From Opitutus sp. GAS368 (lineage in GTDB: Bacteria; Verrucomicrobiota; Verrucomicrobiia; Opitutales; Opitutaceae): 27,504 bases of DNA. The translations under genes and the position numbers were made by a program. The stretch covers positions 1-27,504 of the forward strand of contig CAMATV010000005.1 of NCBI GenBank assembly GCA_945861235.1. Reading direction: 5' to 3'. Shown in pieces: positions 7,104-16,189 of the stretch. Within the stretch, counting starts at the first letter, position 1; every line of letters starts with the position of its first letter. The notes below the pieces were generated by a model. That model did no database searches and was not told where the DNA came from. It saw nothing but the letters and a program-made list of their open reading frames with translations.

Positions 7104-8126
7104 ATGGACGCGCGTCGTATAAAATTCCTCCCCGTGGTCGCGATCCTCGCGCTTGGCGTGGGCGTGACGTTTGCGCAAATTCAGCGGATGATGCCCGGCC
7201 GCGGTGGCCCGCCCGAGCCCGATCCCTTTGCGGGTCCGATGCCGAATTTTGTAATGCGCGACGAAGGGGGCAGTCTGGTGCGGGGTGAAGGTAATATTTT
7301 GATCGATGAGGCCACCGTCCGAACCGCCCGCGAAGTTGCCTCGCACAGCACGGGCACACCGGAGTGGACGAATCCGCCCGGGTTCGAGAAAGATGTGTTC
7401 ACGTTTGCCCGCATCCTTTTTAAGTCGGATGGCAAGCGCGGGCCGGACGAGCGAGGCTGGGGGCGGGGGAGCCATCTCAATTGGTGGGTGGATTTTCCGG
7501 ACGCTGACCTAAATTTTTCGTATCGGCTCCAGCAAATTACTTCGATGCGCACCGACCCCGACGGGCGGGTCCTCCGGCTGAGTGATCCGGATTTGCCGAC
7601 GTTTCCCCTGATCATGATGGAGCACCCGGGCTACATCAACCTGAACCCCTTGGAGCTCGTCGCGCTGCGGAATTACCTCAGCAACGGCGGTGCCCTGTTC
7701 GTCAGCGATTTTTGGAGTCAGCGCGAATGGAGCGGCTTCGCGGGCGAAATGAAACGTGTCTTTCCGGATCGCGAGTGGACGGACCTGACGATGGAACATC
7801 CGATTTTCAACTGCATCTTCAAACTCAAGGGCCCGTTGCAACACCTGCAGGTGCCGACGATGCAGTTTTGGAACAAGAGTCACGATTGGACCAATCCCAA
7901 CTCGCCCCGGCTTCAGCGCGTCGACCGCGGACCGGGTTCCGAGCCGATGACGGTGCGTGCGATGCTCGACGACAAGGGGCGCATTATGGTTTTGGTGATC
8001 CACAACAGCGACGTCCCCGATGGCTGGGAGCGCGAGGGCGAGGACGACAGTTACTTCCGCACTTTTTCCGAGAAGATTTCCTATCCTCTCGGCGTAAATA
8101 TTATTTTTTACCTGATGACCCATTGA
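7104..8126 (+). CDS. Exported DUF4159 protein (second tandem copy)
   Basis: This 340-residue paralogue of the preceding gene starts one nucleotide after its stop. An N-terminal hydrophobic stretch (FLPVVAILALGVGVTFA, about 8-24) looks like a signal peptide or anchor, followed by a Pro/Gly-rich linker. The shared core includes TAREVASHSTGTPEWTN, DADLNFSYRLQQITS, YLSNGGALFVSDFWSQREW and the nearly identical ending FSEKISYPLGVNIIFYLMTH. Compared with copy one it has insertions near residues 110-125 and 245-275. The duplication is old enough for clear divergence, so the two may form a heteromer or act on different partners. No catalytic triad is evident by eye. MoxR starts 1 nt downstream. Confidence 0.85.
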   Translation: MDARRIKFLPVVAILALGVGVTFAQIQRMMPGRGGPPEPDPFAGPMPNFVMRDEGGSLVRGEGNILIDEATVRTAREVASHSTGTPEWTNPPGFEKDVFTFARILFKSDGKRGPDERGWGRGSHLNWWVDFPDADLNFSYRLQQITSMRTDPDGRVLRLSDPDLPTFPLIMMEHPGYINLNPLELVALRNYLSNGGALFVSDFWSQREWSGFAGEMKRVFPDREWTDLTMEHPIFNCIFKLKGPLQHLQVPTMQFWNKSHDWTNPNSPRLQRVDRGPGSEPMTVRAMLDDKGRIMVLVIHNSDVPDGWEREGEDDSYFRTFSEKISYPLGVNIIFYLMTH

Positions 8127-8127
8127 T

Positions 8128-9207
8128 ATGAGTAACGATTTACCTCCCGTCCTTCCCCTCGTTTCCACTGCCGCCGACGCCTTCGTGGCTGAGCGCGACG
8201 CCGACGCCGCCGCCTTCGCGGCCGAGCGTGACACCGCCGAGAAACTGCTCGCCGGTCGCGCCCGCATCGAAGCGGAATTGGCCAAGGTGATCGTCGGCCA
8301 ACGCGAGGTCATCGAGCAGATCATGCTCGCGCTTCTCGCCGGCGGACACTGCCTGATTACGGGTGCGCCGGGCCTCGCGAAGACGCTCCTCGTGAAGTCC
8401 ATTGCGCAGGTGTTTCACCTCGAATTTCGCCGCATTCAGTTCACGCCCGACCTCATGCCGGCCGACATCACGGGCACGGAGATTTTGCAGGACGGTGAAG
8501 GCGGACGAAAGCTCACGTTCGTGCGCGGCCCCGTATTCGGAAATATGATTCTCGCGGATGAGATCAACCGCACGCCGCCGAAGACCCAGGCGGCGCTCCT
8601 CGAGGCGATGCAGGAGCACCAAGTGACGGCGGCGGGCGTGCGCCACGTGCTCGCGGAGCCGTTCTTCGTGCTCGCCACGCAGAATCCGATCGAGATGGAG
8701 GGCACTTATCCGTTGCCCGAGGCGCAGCTCGACCGCTTCATGTTTAACGTGGTGATGGATTATCTCCCGGAGGCCGACGAAGTGCGCGTCGTTCAGCAGA
8801 CGACGGCAGGCCGACCTGCCCCAATCGAGGCGCTCTTCACGGGTGAGGACGTGCTGCGTTTTCACGAACTCGTGCGCAAAGTCCCCGTCGCCGAGGAAAT
8901 GGTCCGCTACGCCGTGCAACTTGTCTCCGCCTCCCGTCCGCATCAGCCCGGCACGCCGGACTATGTCAACGAGTGGGTGAGTTGGGGCGCGGGCACGCGC
9001 GCTGGTCAGTTTCTCATCCTCGGTGCCAAGGCGCGCGCGCTGTTGCAAGGCCGAGCCCACGTCACGGTCGAGGATATCCAAGCTTTGGCGGCCCCCACGC
9101 TGCGCCACCGCATCCTCCTCAACTACCGGGCCGAAGCCGAGGGCATCCGCGTCGAGGAAGTCATCAAGCGGCTCCTCGCCGGCACGAAGACGCCCGTGAG
9201 CGCCTAA
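8128..9207 (+). CDS. MoxR family AAA+ ATPase
   Basis: This 359-residue cytoplasmic ATPase of the MoxR group is thought to act as a chaperone that inserts cofactors or remodels vWA-domain partners. Visible motifs are Walker A GAPGLAKT (79-86, with the Leu-Ala-Lys typical of MoxR), Walker B MILADE (140-145) followed by INRTPPKTQAALLEAMQE, sensor 1 in VLATQNP, and the LDRFMF arginine-finger region. The C-terminal lid includes HVTVEDIQALAAPTLRHRI. An Ala/Glu-rich N-terminal extension of ~40 residues precedes the conserved core and is longer than usual. The following gene, a DUF58 protein, is the classic MoxR partner. It lies 1 nt after the DUF4159 gene, in the middle of the block. Confidence 0.95.
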   Translation: MSNDLPPVLPLVSTAADAFVAERDADAAAFAAERDTAEKLLAGRARIEAELAKVIVGQREVIEQIMLALLAGGHCLITGAPGLAKTLLVKSIAQVFHLEFRRIQFTPDLMPADITGTEILQDGEGGRKLTFVRGPVFGNMILADEINRTPPKTQAALLEAMQEHQVTAAGVRHVLAEPFFVLATQNPIEMEGTYPLPEAQLDRFMFNVVMDYLPEADEVRVVQQTTAGRPAPIEALFTGEDVLRFHELVRKVPVAEEMVRYAVQLVSASRPHQPGTPDYVNEWVSWGAGTRAGQFLILGAKARALLQGRAHVTVEDIQALAAPTLRHRILLNYRAEAEGIRVEEVIKRLLAGTKTPVSA

Positions 9208-9212
9208 AACGC

Positions 9213-10178
9213 ATGGCTGTTGCCCCGGCCACTTCCCGGCTACCGTCCGCGAAATTCATCGACGCCCAGACGTTGATGAATATCCGCAGCCTTGAGCTGC
9301 GGGCGCGCGCCGTCGTCGAGGGGTTTTGGAGCGGCATGCATCGCAGTCCGTATCATGGTTTCTCGGTCGAGTTTACGGAGTATCGCCAATATACGCCCGG
9401 AGATGATCCGCGTTACCTTGACTGGCGCGTCTACGCGCGCAGCGACCGCTATGTCATCAAGAAATACGAGGACGAAACGAATCTCCGCTGCCACCTCCTC
9501 GTGGACCAAAGCCGGTCGATGAACTACGGTTCGCGCGGTCACACGAAATCCGCGTATGCGGCGACGTTGGCGGCGACGCTCGGGTATTTTTTGCATCTCC
9601 AAGGCGACGCGACGGGGTTGCTGACGTTTGACGACCAGGTGCGGGATTATTTGCCTGCGCGCCACGGTGCCGGTCACCTGCGCCAACTTTTGCACGCGTT
9701 GGAGCGTCCGTCAGCAGGGCGCACGACCGACTTGGCCGCGCCGTTGGAGCGGATTACGTCGCTGATCCGGCGACGGGCGTTGGTGGCACTCGTCTCTGAT
9801 TTTCTGACGCCCATCGACCAGCTCGAACGGAAACTCGTCGCACTCGGGGCGTGTGGACACGAGGTCAGTTTGTTTCAAGTGCTCGACCCGGTGGAGCTCA
9901 ATCTCGGCCTCGATCAGCCGGCGATGTTCGAAGACCTCGAATCGGAGCGCACGCTCTACCTCGATCCGGCGGCGGCGCGGGCGGCTTATATGAAGAAGCT
10001 CGACGAGCACTGTGCGGCGCTGCGCGCCATGTGTCGCAAGCTCGGGATCAGTTACCATCTGCTCGCGACCGATCAGCCCTTGGAAACCGCCCTCTTTGAC
10101 TTCCTGCAGGACCGCCTGAAACGCGGTCGGCAGTTTCGGCCGGCGTTCCGTGGTAGCAATGGGGGAGGGTCCGCATGA
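9213..10178 (+). CDS. DUF58 domain protein (MoxR partner, vWA-like fold)
   Basis: This 321-residue protein has the DUF58 signature GDDPRYLDWRVYARSDRYVI, then KKYEDETNLRCHLLVD and an intact MIDAS-like DQSRS (98-102). DUF58 proteins have a von Willebrand A-like fold and are nearly always encoded next to MoxR. This short form has no membrane helix at its N-terminus, so it is probably cytoplasmic. The start at 9213 (MAVAPATS), 5 nt after the MoxR stop, is preferred; the frame is open to 8973, but that extension is antisense-like and overlaps MoxR in another frame. The next gene starts inside its stop (ATGA), so the two are translationally coupled. The metal-binding MIDAS suggests it recruits an acidic partner, with MoxR remodelling the contact. 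Confidence 0.92.
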   Translation: MAVAPATSRLPSAKFIDAQTLMNIRSLELRARAVVEGFWSGMHRSPYHGFSVEFTEYRQYTPGDDPRYLDWRVYARSDRYVIKKYEDETNLRCHLLVDQSRSMNYGSRGHTKSAYAATLAATLGYFLHLQGDATGLLTFDDQVRDYLPARHGAGHLRQLLHALERPSAGRTTDLAAPLERITSLIRRRALVALVSDFLTPIDQLERKLVALGACGHEVSLFQVLDPVELNLGLDQPAMFEDLESERTLYLDPAAARAAYMKKLDEHCAALRAMCRKLGISYHLLATDQPLETALFDFLQDRLKRGRQFRPAFRGSNGGGSA

Positions 10179-12247
10179 ACTTTCTCACGCCGCTGTTTCT
10201 CATCGGTGGGCTCGCGATCGCGGGGCCGATTATTTTCCACCTCATCAAGCGCACGACGCGGGAGCGCACTTTGTTCAGCTCGCTGATGTTTTTGCTGCCC
10301 ACGCCGCCGCGCTTGTCGAAGCGCAGCCGCCTAGAGCACCTGCTGTTGCTCCTCTTGCGTTGTCTGGCCCTCGGGTTGCTCGCGCTCGGATTCTCGCGAC
10401 CTTTTTTCAAACAGACACCGCTCGACGATCCCACTGCGGTGCAGCCCAAGCGCATCGTCGTGCTAGTCGATGTGAGTGCGAGCATGCGCCGCACCGGCCT
10501 GTGGGCGGCGGCGCGCGAACGGGTGGAGGCGACGTTAGGGAAAGTGTCGGCGGTGGACCAAATCGCACTCTACACCTTCGACCGTGCGGCGACGCCGCTG
10601 CTGCCGTTTGAGGAGTGGAACCGCACGCCGGCGACCGATCGCGCGGCGCTCGCGAAGGCGCGGCTCGCTGCGGTTTCCCCGGGATGGTCCGGCACACAGC
10701 TCGGCACCGCCTTGATTGCGGCGGCCGAAGCGCTGGCCGAGAGTGACGGCAAACAATTTCCTGGTCCGCGCCAGATCGTGCTCGTGAGCGATCTGCAAGC
10801 CGGTAGCCGGATCGAAGCGCTGCAAGCTTACGAGTGGCCCAAAAATGTCACCCTCACGGTTGAGGCCGTGAAGGCGAGCAAACCGACCAATGCCGGGCTC
10901 CAACTCGTCGCTGATAGTGCCGACACGAGCCGTGCGGCCGACACGCTGGTGCGCGTCCGCGTGAGCAATTCCGCCGATGCGCAGCGTGAGCAATTCACAC
11001 TCGGTTGGACGCAAGTGTCCGGCACGGGTGAATCCGTGTTTGTGGGCAAACCGATCGACGTCTACGTGCCGCCGGGCCAGAGCCGCGTGATTGCCATGCC
11101 GATCATCAAGGACACTCCCGGACTCGACCGCATTGAGCTCAAAGGTGACGATGAGGATTTCGACAACGTGGTGTCGGTGATCCCACCCGGACAGCAGCGC
11201 CTCAACGTGCTTTGGCTCGGCAACGACGCGCCTGAGGACCCCCGCCAACCGCTGTTCTTCTTGCGTCGTGCGCTCTCTGATACGCCGCGACTCGGCGTCA
11301 GTGTGGTGGCGCGCAATTCGACGGCGCAGGTGCTCCCTGAAGACGTCGCGAACGCGAGTGTCGTGTTCGTGAGCGAGGCACTGTCGGCGGCGCAGGCCGG
11401 TGCCCTCCGGGAGCAGGCCCTCGCGGGCAAGACGCTCGTCTTTGCTCCGAAATCGGCGGCGGCGGCCGCAACCCTCGGTGCGTTGATCGGTCGCGAAGGC
11501 GTGGCGATCACGGATGCGACGCCGACAAACTATGCGATGTTTGCGGAGATCGATTTCAAACATCCGCTGTTCGCCCCGTTTGCCGATCCGCGGTTCAGCG
11601 ACTTCACGAAAATCCACATTTGGAAATACCGGAAGCTCGATGCGGCAGGCATTCCCGACGCGCGGGTGCTCGCGCGATTTGACAGCGGCGATCCAGCGGT
11701 GATCGAGGCGGCGATTGGCAAAGGTCGCTTGTTTGTGCTGACGACCGGCTGGCAACCCGATGATAGCCAACTCGCGGTTTCCACGAAATTTGTGCCGCTC
11801 CTGTGGTCGCTACTGGAACTTGGCGGGGGTGTCTCGGCGGCGCCCGCGCAATGGTTCGTGGGCGATACGGCACCCTTGCCGCCGGGCCCCGCTGGAACGG
11901 AGCAAACGGAGAAGGACGTGCGCTTCACGCAGCCCGGTATCCGCGAGGTGAAGATGGGGGAGCGCACGGTGCGTTTCGCGGTGAACTTGGATGCGAATGA
12001 GAGCCGCACGGCACCGCTCGCGTCGGATGAGTTGGAGCGCCTCGGCGTTCCCCTCACCCCAGCCGAAACCAAGCCCGTGGTGACGGGCGACAGCAAGATT
12101 GTGCTGCAGGGAGTCGAGGCGGAGAACCGGCAAAAACTTTGGCGGTGGTTTATCGCGGCGACCCTCGCCGTGTTATTGGTGGAGTCGGCACTCGCTGGCT
12201 GGACGGCACGCAAAGAAAATTCAAAACAACCGGAGGCTGCGACATGA
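10175..12247 (+). CDS. BatA-like membrane protein with vWA domain
   Basis: This 690-residue inner-membrane protein has an N-terminal BatA-type segment: helix one at ~4-24, the basic IKRTTRERTLFSSLMFL stretch, and helix two at ~54-78. A vWA domain follows with intact MIDAS DVSAS (99-103) and the QIVLVSDLQ strand. The middle and C-terminal part (~230-640) is large and looks periplasmic, with beta-rich and GATase-like features: APEDPRQ, then VFVSEALSAAQ and a segment resembling the 'remove-a-flag' rheostat regions of similar proteins. A final helix lies at ~655-675. It is related to the Bat proteins of Bacteroidetes. The start overlaps the DUF58 stop as ATGA and the stop overlaps the next start. 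It likely anchors the MoxR/DUF58 pair to the membrane. Confidence 0.88.
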   Translation: MNFLTPLFLIGGLAIAGPIIFHLIKRTTRERTLFSSLMFLLPTPPRLSKRSRLEHLLLLLLRCLALGLLALGFSRPFFKQTPLDDPTAVQPKRIVVLVDVSASMRRTGLWAAARERVEATLGKVSAVDQIALYTFDRAATPLLPFEEWNRTPATDRAALAKARLAAVSPGWSGTQLGTALIAAAEALAESDGKQFPGPRQIVLVSDLQAGSRIEALQAYEWPKNVTLTVEAVKASKPTNAGLQLVADSADTSRAADTLVRVRVSNSADAQREQFTLGWTQVSGTGESVFVGKPIDVYVPPGQSRVIAMPIIKDTPGLDRIELKGDDEDFDNVVSVIPPGQQRLNVLWLGNDAPEDPRQPLFFLRRALSDTPRLGVSVVARNSTAQVLPEDVANASVVFVSEALSAAQAGALREQALAGKTLVFAPKSAAAAATLGALIGREGVAITDATPTNYAMFAEIDFKHPLFAPFADPRFSDFTKIHIWKYRKLDAAGIPDARVLARFDSGDPAVIEAAIGKGRLFVLTTGWQPDDSQLAVSTKFVPLLWSLLELGGGVSAAPAQWFVGDTAPLPPGPAGTEQTEKDVRFTQPGIREVKMGERTVRFAVNLDANESRTAPLASDELERLGVPLTPAETKPVVTGDSKIVLQGVEAENRQKLWRWFIAATLAVLLVESALAGWTARKENSKQPEAAT

Positions 12248-15200
12248 ACAACGAGTTCCTCAAAACGAAACTTCAGCGGGTGATCCGTCGGCATCAATGG
12301 GTCGGGCTCTGGCGCAAGCTCGCGATGTGGTGGGCGGTAGCGGCCTTGGTCGGGCTCGCCTTGGTGTCGCTGCAGCGGGAGACGGGCTGGTCATCGCCGC
12401 TCGCGTTGCCCCTGCTCGCCGCCTTCGCCGCCGCCGTGGCTGCGGGCATCGCGATCAAACATTTTCAGTCCGCGCCCGACTACCGTTGGGCCGCGCAAAA
12501 AATCGAAGAGGCCAACCCGACGCTGAAGGGTGTGTTGCTGACGGCGGTCCAGCAGCACCTCGCGTCCGGGGCGGAGCCGGGTTACCTGCAACATCGGGTG
12601 TTGCAGGAGGCGATTGCGCGGAGCCAAGAGCAGAACTGGGCCGGCGTCGTGCCGGCTTGGCGACTCGCGTGGACCCAAGGCGCGCATGGGTTGGCGCTGG
12701 TCGCGTTTGTTTTCGCGCTCACCCACATCCGCGTGACAGCGCCGGTGAAGATGGGTGAAACCGTGTGGGTGGGCCCGGAGGGGGTCTCGATTTCTCCCGG
12801 TGATACGAGCATTGAGAAAGGCGAGAGCCTCGTGGTGTTGGCGCGCTTCGGGCAGACGCTGCCGCCGACGGTGGGCTTAATTGTGAGTGAGAAAAACGCG
12901 GTGGCCCGGACCATCCCGCTCGTGAAGAGCCTGGCTGATCCGGTGTTCGGAGGCAGTGTGCCGGAAGTCGCGGCTGACTTTACCTACCATCTCGAATACC
13001 GCGGTGAGAAATCTCGCGAGTTCACGGTGTCCGTCTTTGAGCACCCGCGCTTGGTGCGTGCGGATGCCGATCTCGTGTTTCCCGACTACACGAAACTCCC
13101 GCCCAAACACATCGAGGAGACGCGTCGCGTCAGCGCGGTGGTGGGCACGAAGTTGGATTTTTCCCTGCAACTCAACAAGCCCGTCGCCTCGGCGCAGCTC
13201 GTGGCCCGGGACGGCAAGAAGACGGCGATTCCATTGACGGTAACGGCGGGCAAGGCGGTCGCGACCTTGACCGCGTTCGAACTGGTGAAGTCGCAGACCT
13301 ATGATTTGAAGCTCGTGGATACAGACGGACGCGCGAACAAGATCTCCGCGCCCTTCGTGATCGACGTGCAAGCGAACCGGGCGCCGGAGTTGCGCCTCGC
13401 TTCGCCGCGGGGCGACGTGCGGCCGTCGGCGCTCGAGGAAATTGGGTTTGAGGGCACCGTGTTCGACGATTTCGGCGCGTCGGCCTACGGGATCTCGTAC
13501 GCGATGGCCGGGGCCGAACCGAAGTTTATCGAATTGGGGACGAGCACGGCGCCGAAGGAAAAACGGACGTTTACTCACCTCTTGAAACTCGAAGACATCG
13601 GCGCGAAGCCCGACGACCTTGTTTCGTGGCACGCGTGGGCGGACGATATCGGGCCTGATGGCAAGGTGCGGCGCACGAGCAGCGATTTGTTTTTCGCGGA
13701 AGTGCGGCCCTTTGATGAAATCTTTCGTGAAAGCGCGGGCATGGAATCCGAGGATCCGCCGGGCAAGGAGAAGGAGAAGCAGGGTGGTGACCAGGCGCGC
13801 AAGCTGACGGATCTGCAGAAACAGGTGATCAATGCCACGTGGCGCCTCCAACGGGACGGTGCGTCGAGCAAGTACGTCGATGACGTGAAGGTCGTGACGG
13901 ATGCGCAGGCGCAGGCGCTCGAACAGGCGGAGGAAGCAAGGGAGGAGGCGCGCTCGCCCAAGGCGCAGGCCGCTTGGACAACGGCGATTGCCGAGATGAA
14001 AAAGGCGCTCGATGCCCTCAAGTCGGCGGCCCAATCACCCGCGCCCCTCGCGCAGGCCCTGACTGCCGAGCAAGCCGCCTATCAATCGCTGCTCAAACTC
14101 CAAGCGCGCGAGACCAATGTGACGCGTAAGAAGGGCAAGGGCGGTGGCGGTGGAAAACAGGGTAACCAGCGGCAAATCGACCAACTCGACCTGACGCAGA
14201 CTGAGAACCGTTACGAAACCCAGCGGCAGGCCCAAGCCCCGCAAAACGCGGAGCGCAAAGAGCAATTACAAGTGATGAACCGGCTCCAAGAGTTGGCCCG
14301 CCGTCAGCAGGATTTGAACGAACGCATGAAGGAACTGCAGGCCTCGTTGCAGGAGTCGAAGACTGAGCAGGAGAAAGAGGACATCAAACGTCGCCTCAAA
14401 CGTCTCCAAGAGGAACAGCAGCAGATGCTCGCTGATGTGGATGAGATGCGCCAACGGATGGAGCGGCCGGAAAATCAGTCCCGCATGGCGGATGAAAAGC
14501 AACAGCTCGACCAGACTCGCGATGATATTCAGAAGGCAGCCGATGCCGCCGCCCAGGGCTCGGTGCCGCAAGCGCTCGCCGCCGGCACTCGTGCGCAACG
14601 CAAGCTCCAGGAACTGCGCGAAGAGATGCGGAAACAAAATTCCAGTCAGTTTGCCGAGGATCTCCGCGGGATGCGCCAAGACGCCCGCGACCTTGCCCGC
14701 GAACAGGAAAAAATCAGTCAACAGTTGGACGCGCTCGGTGGAAAACAGAAGCGGAAGTCGCTCGACGAATCCACGGATCGCAAGGAACTGCTCGATCAAC
14801 TCGCGGAGCAAAAAGAGCGCACGACCAAGTTCACCGAACGAGCCCAGCAGGTTTCCGAGCAGGCCGAAAACACCGAGCCGCTCCTCTCTCGCCAGCTTTA
14901 CGACAGCGTGCGCAAGCTCAGTCAGGACGATGCGAACGCGGTGAAGGAATCGAAACAAGAACTGCTCCGCGAGGGTATGTTGACCCAAGATCTCCTCAAC
15001 CGGCTGAATAAAAATGCCGAACGCGAAGGCGCGGGTAAGACCATGGATCTCGCCAAGGACATGATCAACGAGGGCTATCTCCCGCAGGCCGCGCAGGCGG
15101 GCCGACGCGCGCGCACGGGCATCGATGAATTGAAACGCGGCGTCGAGCGCGCGGCGGACAGTGTGCTCGGCGACGACGCTGAGCAGTTGAAAATGGCCCA

Positions 15201-16188
15201 GTCCGAACTCGACAAAATTACCGATGAGCTCACCCGCGAGATTGCCCAAGCGCAGGGCCAACAGCCGGGGCAAGGGCAAACTCCGGGCGGAGAGCCGAAG
15301 ACGGGTGATCCGAAACAACGTCAGGCCGGGACGCAGCCCGGCGGCGAGCGCGGCCAAGGTGCGCCCGGCGAACCCGGCACCGAGGGTGAACCGGGAACGC
15401 CCGGTGAAGGCACCGAACCGGGTCAGCAACCGGGTGCAGGTGGCAAACAGTCAGGGAAACAGGCCGGTCGGGGTACGCGTGGTCTCGCGAGCGCGGACCA
15501 GAAGGGTGGCCAGCCCGGCGGAAAACGCGGTCAGCCCGGTCAAGGCGGGCAGCAGCCCGGCCAAGGTGAACAGCCGGGAGAAGCGGGTGCCGGCGGCGCA
15601 GACCAACCCGGGCAGCCGGGCGAAGGTCAGGCTGCCGGCGAGGGTGCAGGTGGACCGGGCCAGCAGGGGCGTCAGGCCAATCGACTCGCCGGTGGTGGTC
15701 GCGATGGCCGCAACCAACCGCGCGCTGGTGGCGAGCGTGGCGGGTTGGATGTGAACACTATTCTCAATGGTGGCGGCAACGACGGCGGGGACGAACGCAT
15801 CGGGCGCGGCGGCGAGATCGGCGGGATGTATCGGGGCGGTCCGTTCATCGGGGGGAATTTCGCGCCGTGGAACGAACGGCTGCGCGACGTCGAGCAATTG
15901 CTCGATTCGCCCGATCTGCGTAACGCGGTCGCGACAGCGCGCGAGCGGGCGCGGCTCTTGCGGAGCGACATCGTGAACGACCGGAAGAAACCCGATTGGG
16001 CGGTCGTGAAGCTCCAGATTTTGCAACCGCTCGTGGAAGTTCGCGCGCGCGTGGCTGAGGAGCTGTCCCGCCGAGACTCAAAGGAATCGCTCGCGCCGAT
16101 CGATCGCGATCCGGTGCCGGCGCGTTTCGCGGAGTCGGTCCGTCGCTACTACGAGGAGCTCGGCAAGGACAAGCAGGTCTCTCCCTGA
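12244..16188 (+). CDS. Large DUF4175-like membrane protein with coiled coil and Gln/Pro/Gly-rich region
   Basis: This 1314-residue protein (start MNNEFLKTKL overlaps the upstream stop as ATGA) has N-terminal helices at ~22-40, ~46-70 and ~145-165, then a beta-rich periplasmic part (~170-480). Residues ~495-998 are charged and Gln/Glu/Arg-rich, strongly predicted by eye to form a long coiled coil (QEEQQQ, RQDARDLAREQE). Residues ~1002-1168 are Gln-Pro-Gly-rich and disordered. A short folded C-terminus follows (LRDVEQLLDSPDLRNAV, RARLLRSDIVNDRKKPDW). This layout matches DUF4175-type proteins found beside MoxR and BatA genes. It looks like a scaffold. The frame is open to 12139, but that adds a non-homologous extension overlapping the upstream gene. 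Function unknown. Confidence 0.82.
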   Translation: MNNEFLKTKLQRVIRRHQWVGLWRKLAMWWAVAALVGLALVSLQRETGWSSPLALPLLAAFAAAVAAGIAIKHFQSAPDYRWAAQKIEEANPTLKGVLLTAVQQHLASGAEPGYLQHRVLQEAIARSQEQNWAGVVPAWRLAWTQGAHGLALVAFVFALTHIRVTAPVKMGETVWVGPEGVSISPGDTSIEKGESLVVLARFGQTLPPTVGLIVSEKNAVARTIPLVKSLADPVFGGSVPEVAADFTYHLEYRGEKSREFTVSVFEHPRLVRADADLVFPDYTKLPPKHIEETRRVSAVVGTKLDFSLQLNKPVASAQLVARDGKKTAIPLTVTAGKAVATLTAFELVKSQTYDLKLVDTDGRANKISAPFVIDVQANRAPELRLASPRGDVRPSALEEIGFEGTVFDDFGASAYGISYAMAGAEPKFIELGTSTAPKEKRTFTHLLKLEDIGAKPDDLVSWHAWADDIGPDGKVRRTSSDLFFAEVRPFDEIFRESAGMESEDPPGKEKEKQGGDQARKLTDLQKQVINATWRLQRDGASSKYVDDVKVVTDAQAQALEQAEEAREEARSPKAQAAWTTAIAEMKKALDALKSAAQSPAPLAQALTAEQAAYQSLLKLQARETNVTRKKGKGGGGGKQGNQRQIDQLDLTQTENRYETQRQAQAPQNAERKEQLQVMNRLQELARRQQDLNERMKELQASLQESKTEQEKEDIKRRLKRLQEEQQQMLADVDEMRQRMERPENQSRMADEKQQLDQTRDDIQKAADAAAQGSVPQALAAGTRAQRKLQELREEMRKQNSSQFAEDLRGMRQDARDLAREQEKISQQLDALGGKQKRKSLDESTDRKELLDQLAEQKERTTKFTERAQQVSEQAENTEPLLSRQLYDSVRKLSQDDANAVKESKQELLREGMLTQDLLNRLNKNAEREGAGKTMDLAKDMINEGYLPQAAQAGRRARTGIDELKRGVERAADSVLGDDAEQLKMAQSELDKITDELTREIAQAQGQQPGQGQTPGGEPKTGDPKQRQAGTQPGGERGQGAPGEPGTEGEPGTPGEGTEPGQQPGAGGKQSGKQAGRGTRGLASADQKGGQPGGKRGQPGQGGQQPGQGEQPGEAGAGGADQPGQPGEGQAAGEGAGGPGQQGRQANRLAGGGRDGRNQPRAGGERGGLDVNTILNGGGNDGGDERIGRGGEIGGMYRGGPFIGGNFAPWNERLRDVEQLLDSPDLRNAVATARERARLLRSDIVNDRKKPDWAVVKLQILQPLVEVRARVAEELSRRDSKESLAPIDRDPVPARFAESVRRYYEELGKDKQVSP
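15253..15750 (+). repeat. In-gene low-complexity segment encoding Gln-Pro-Gly-rich repeats
   Basis: Irregular copies of CAGCCCGGC/CAACCGGG-like units encode recurring QPGQG, QPGE and GEPG motifs. The repeats are imperfect at DNA level, with varied codons, so selection seems to act on the peptide. The segment sits between the coiled coil and the short C-terminal domain. Likely a flexible or adhesive linker. Repeat-number change is possible by slippage. Confidence 0.6.
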
Positions 16189-16189
16189 A

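Noticed and set aside
14266..15429. Long minus-strand ORF (387 aa) opposite the scaffold gene
   Set aside because: Leu/Arg/Ala/Phe-rich shadow of Gln/Glu/Lys codons; no membrane topology or motif makes sense.
15253..15750. Repeats considered as a CRISPR array
   Set aside because: Units are short, irregular and in frame within one ORF; there are no constant repeats with unique spacers.
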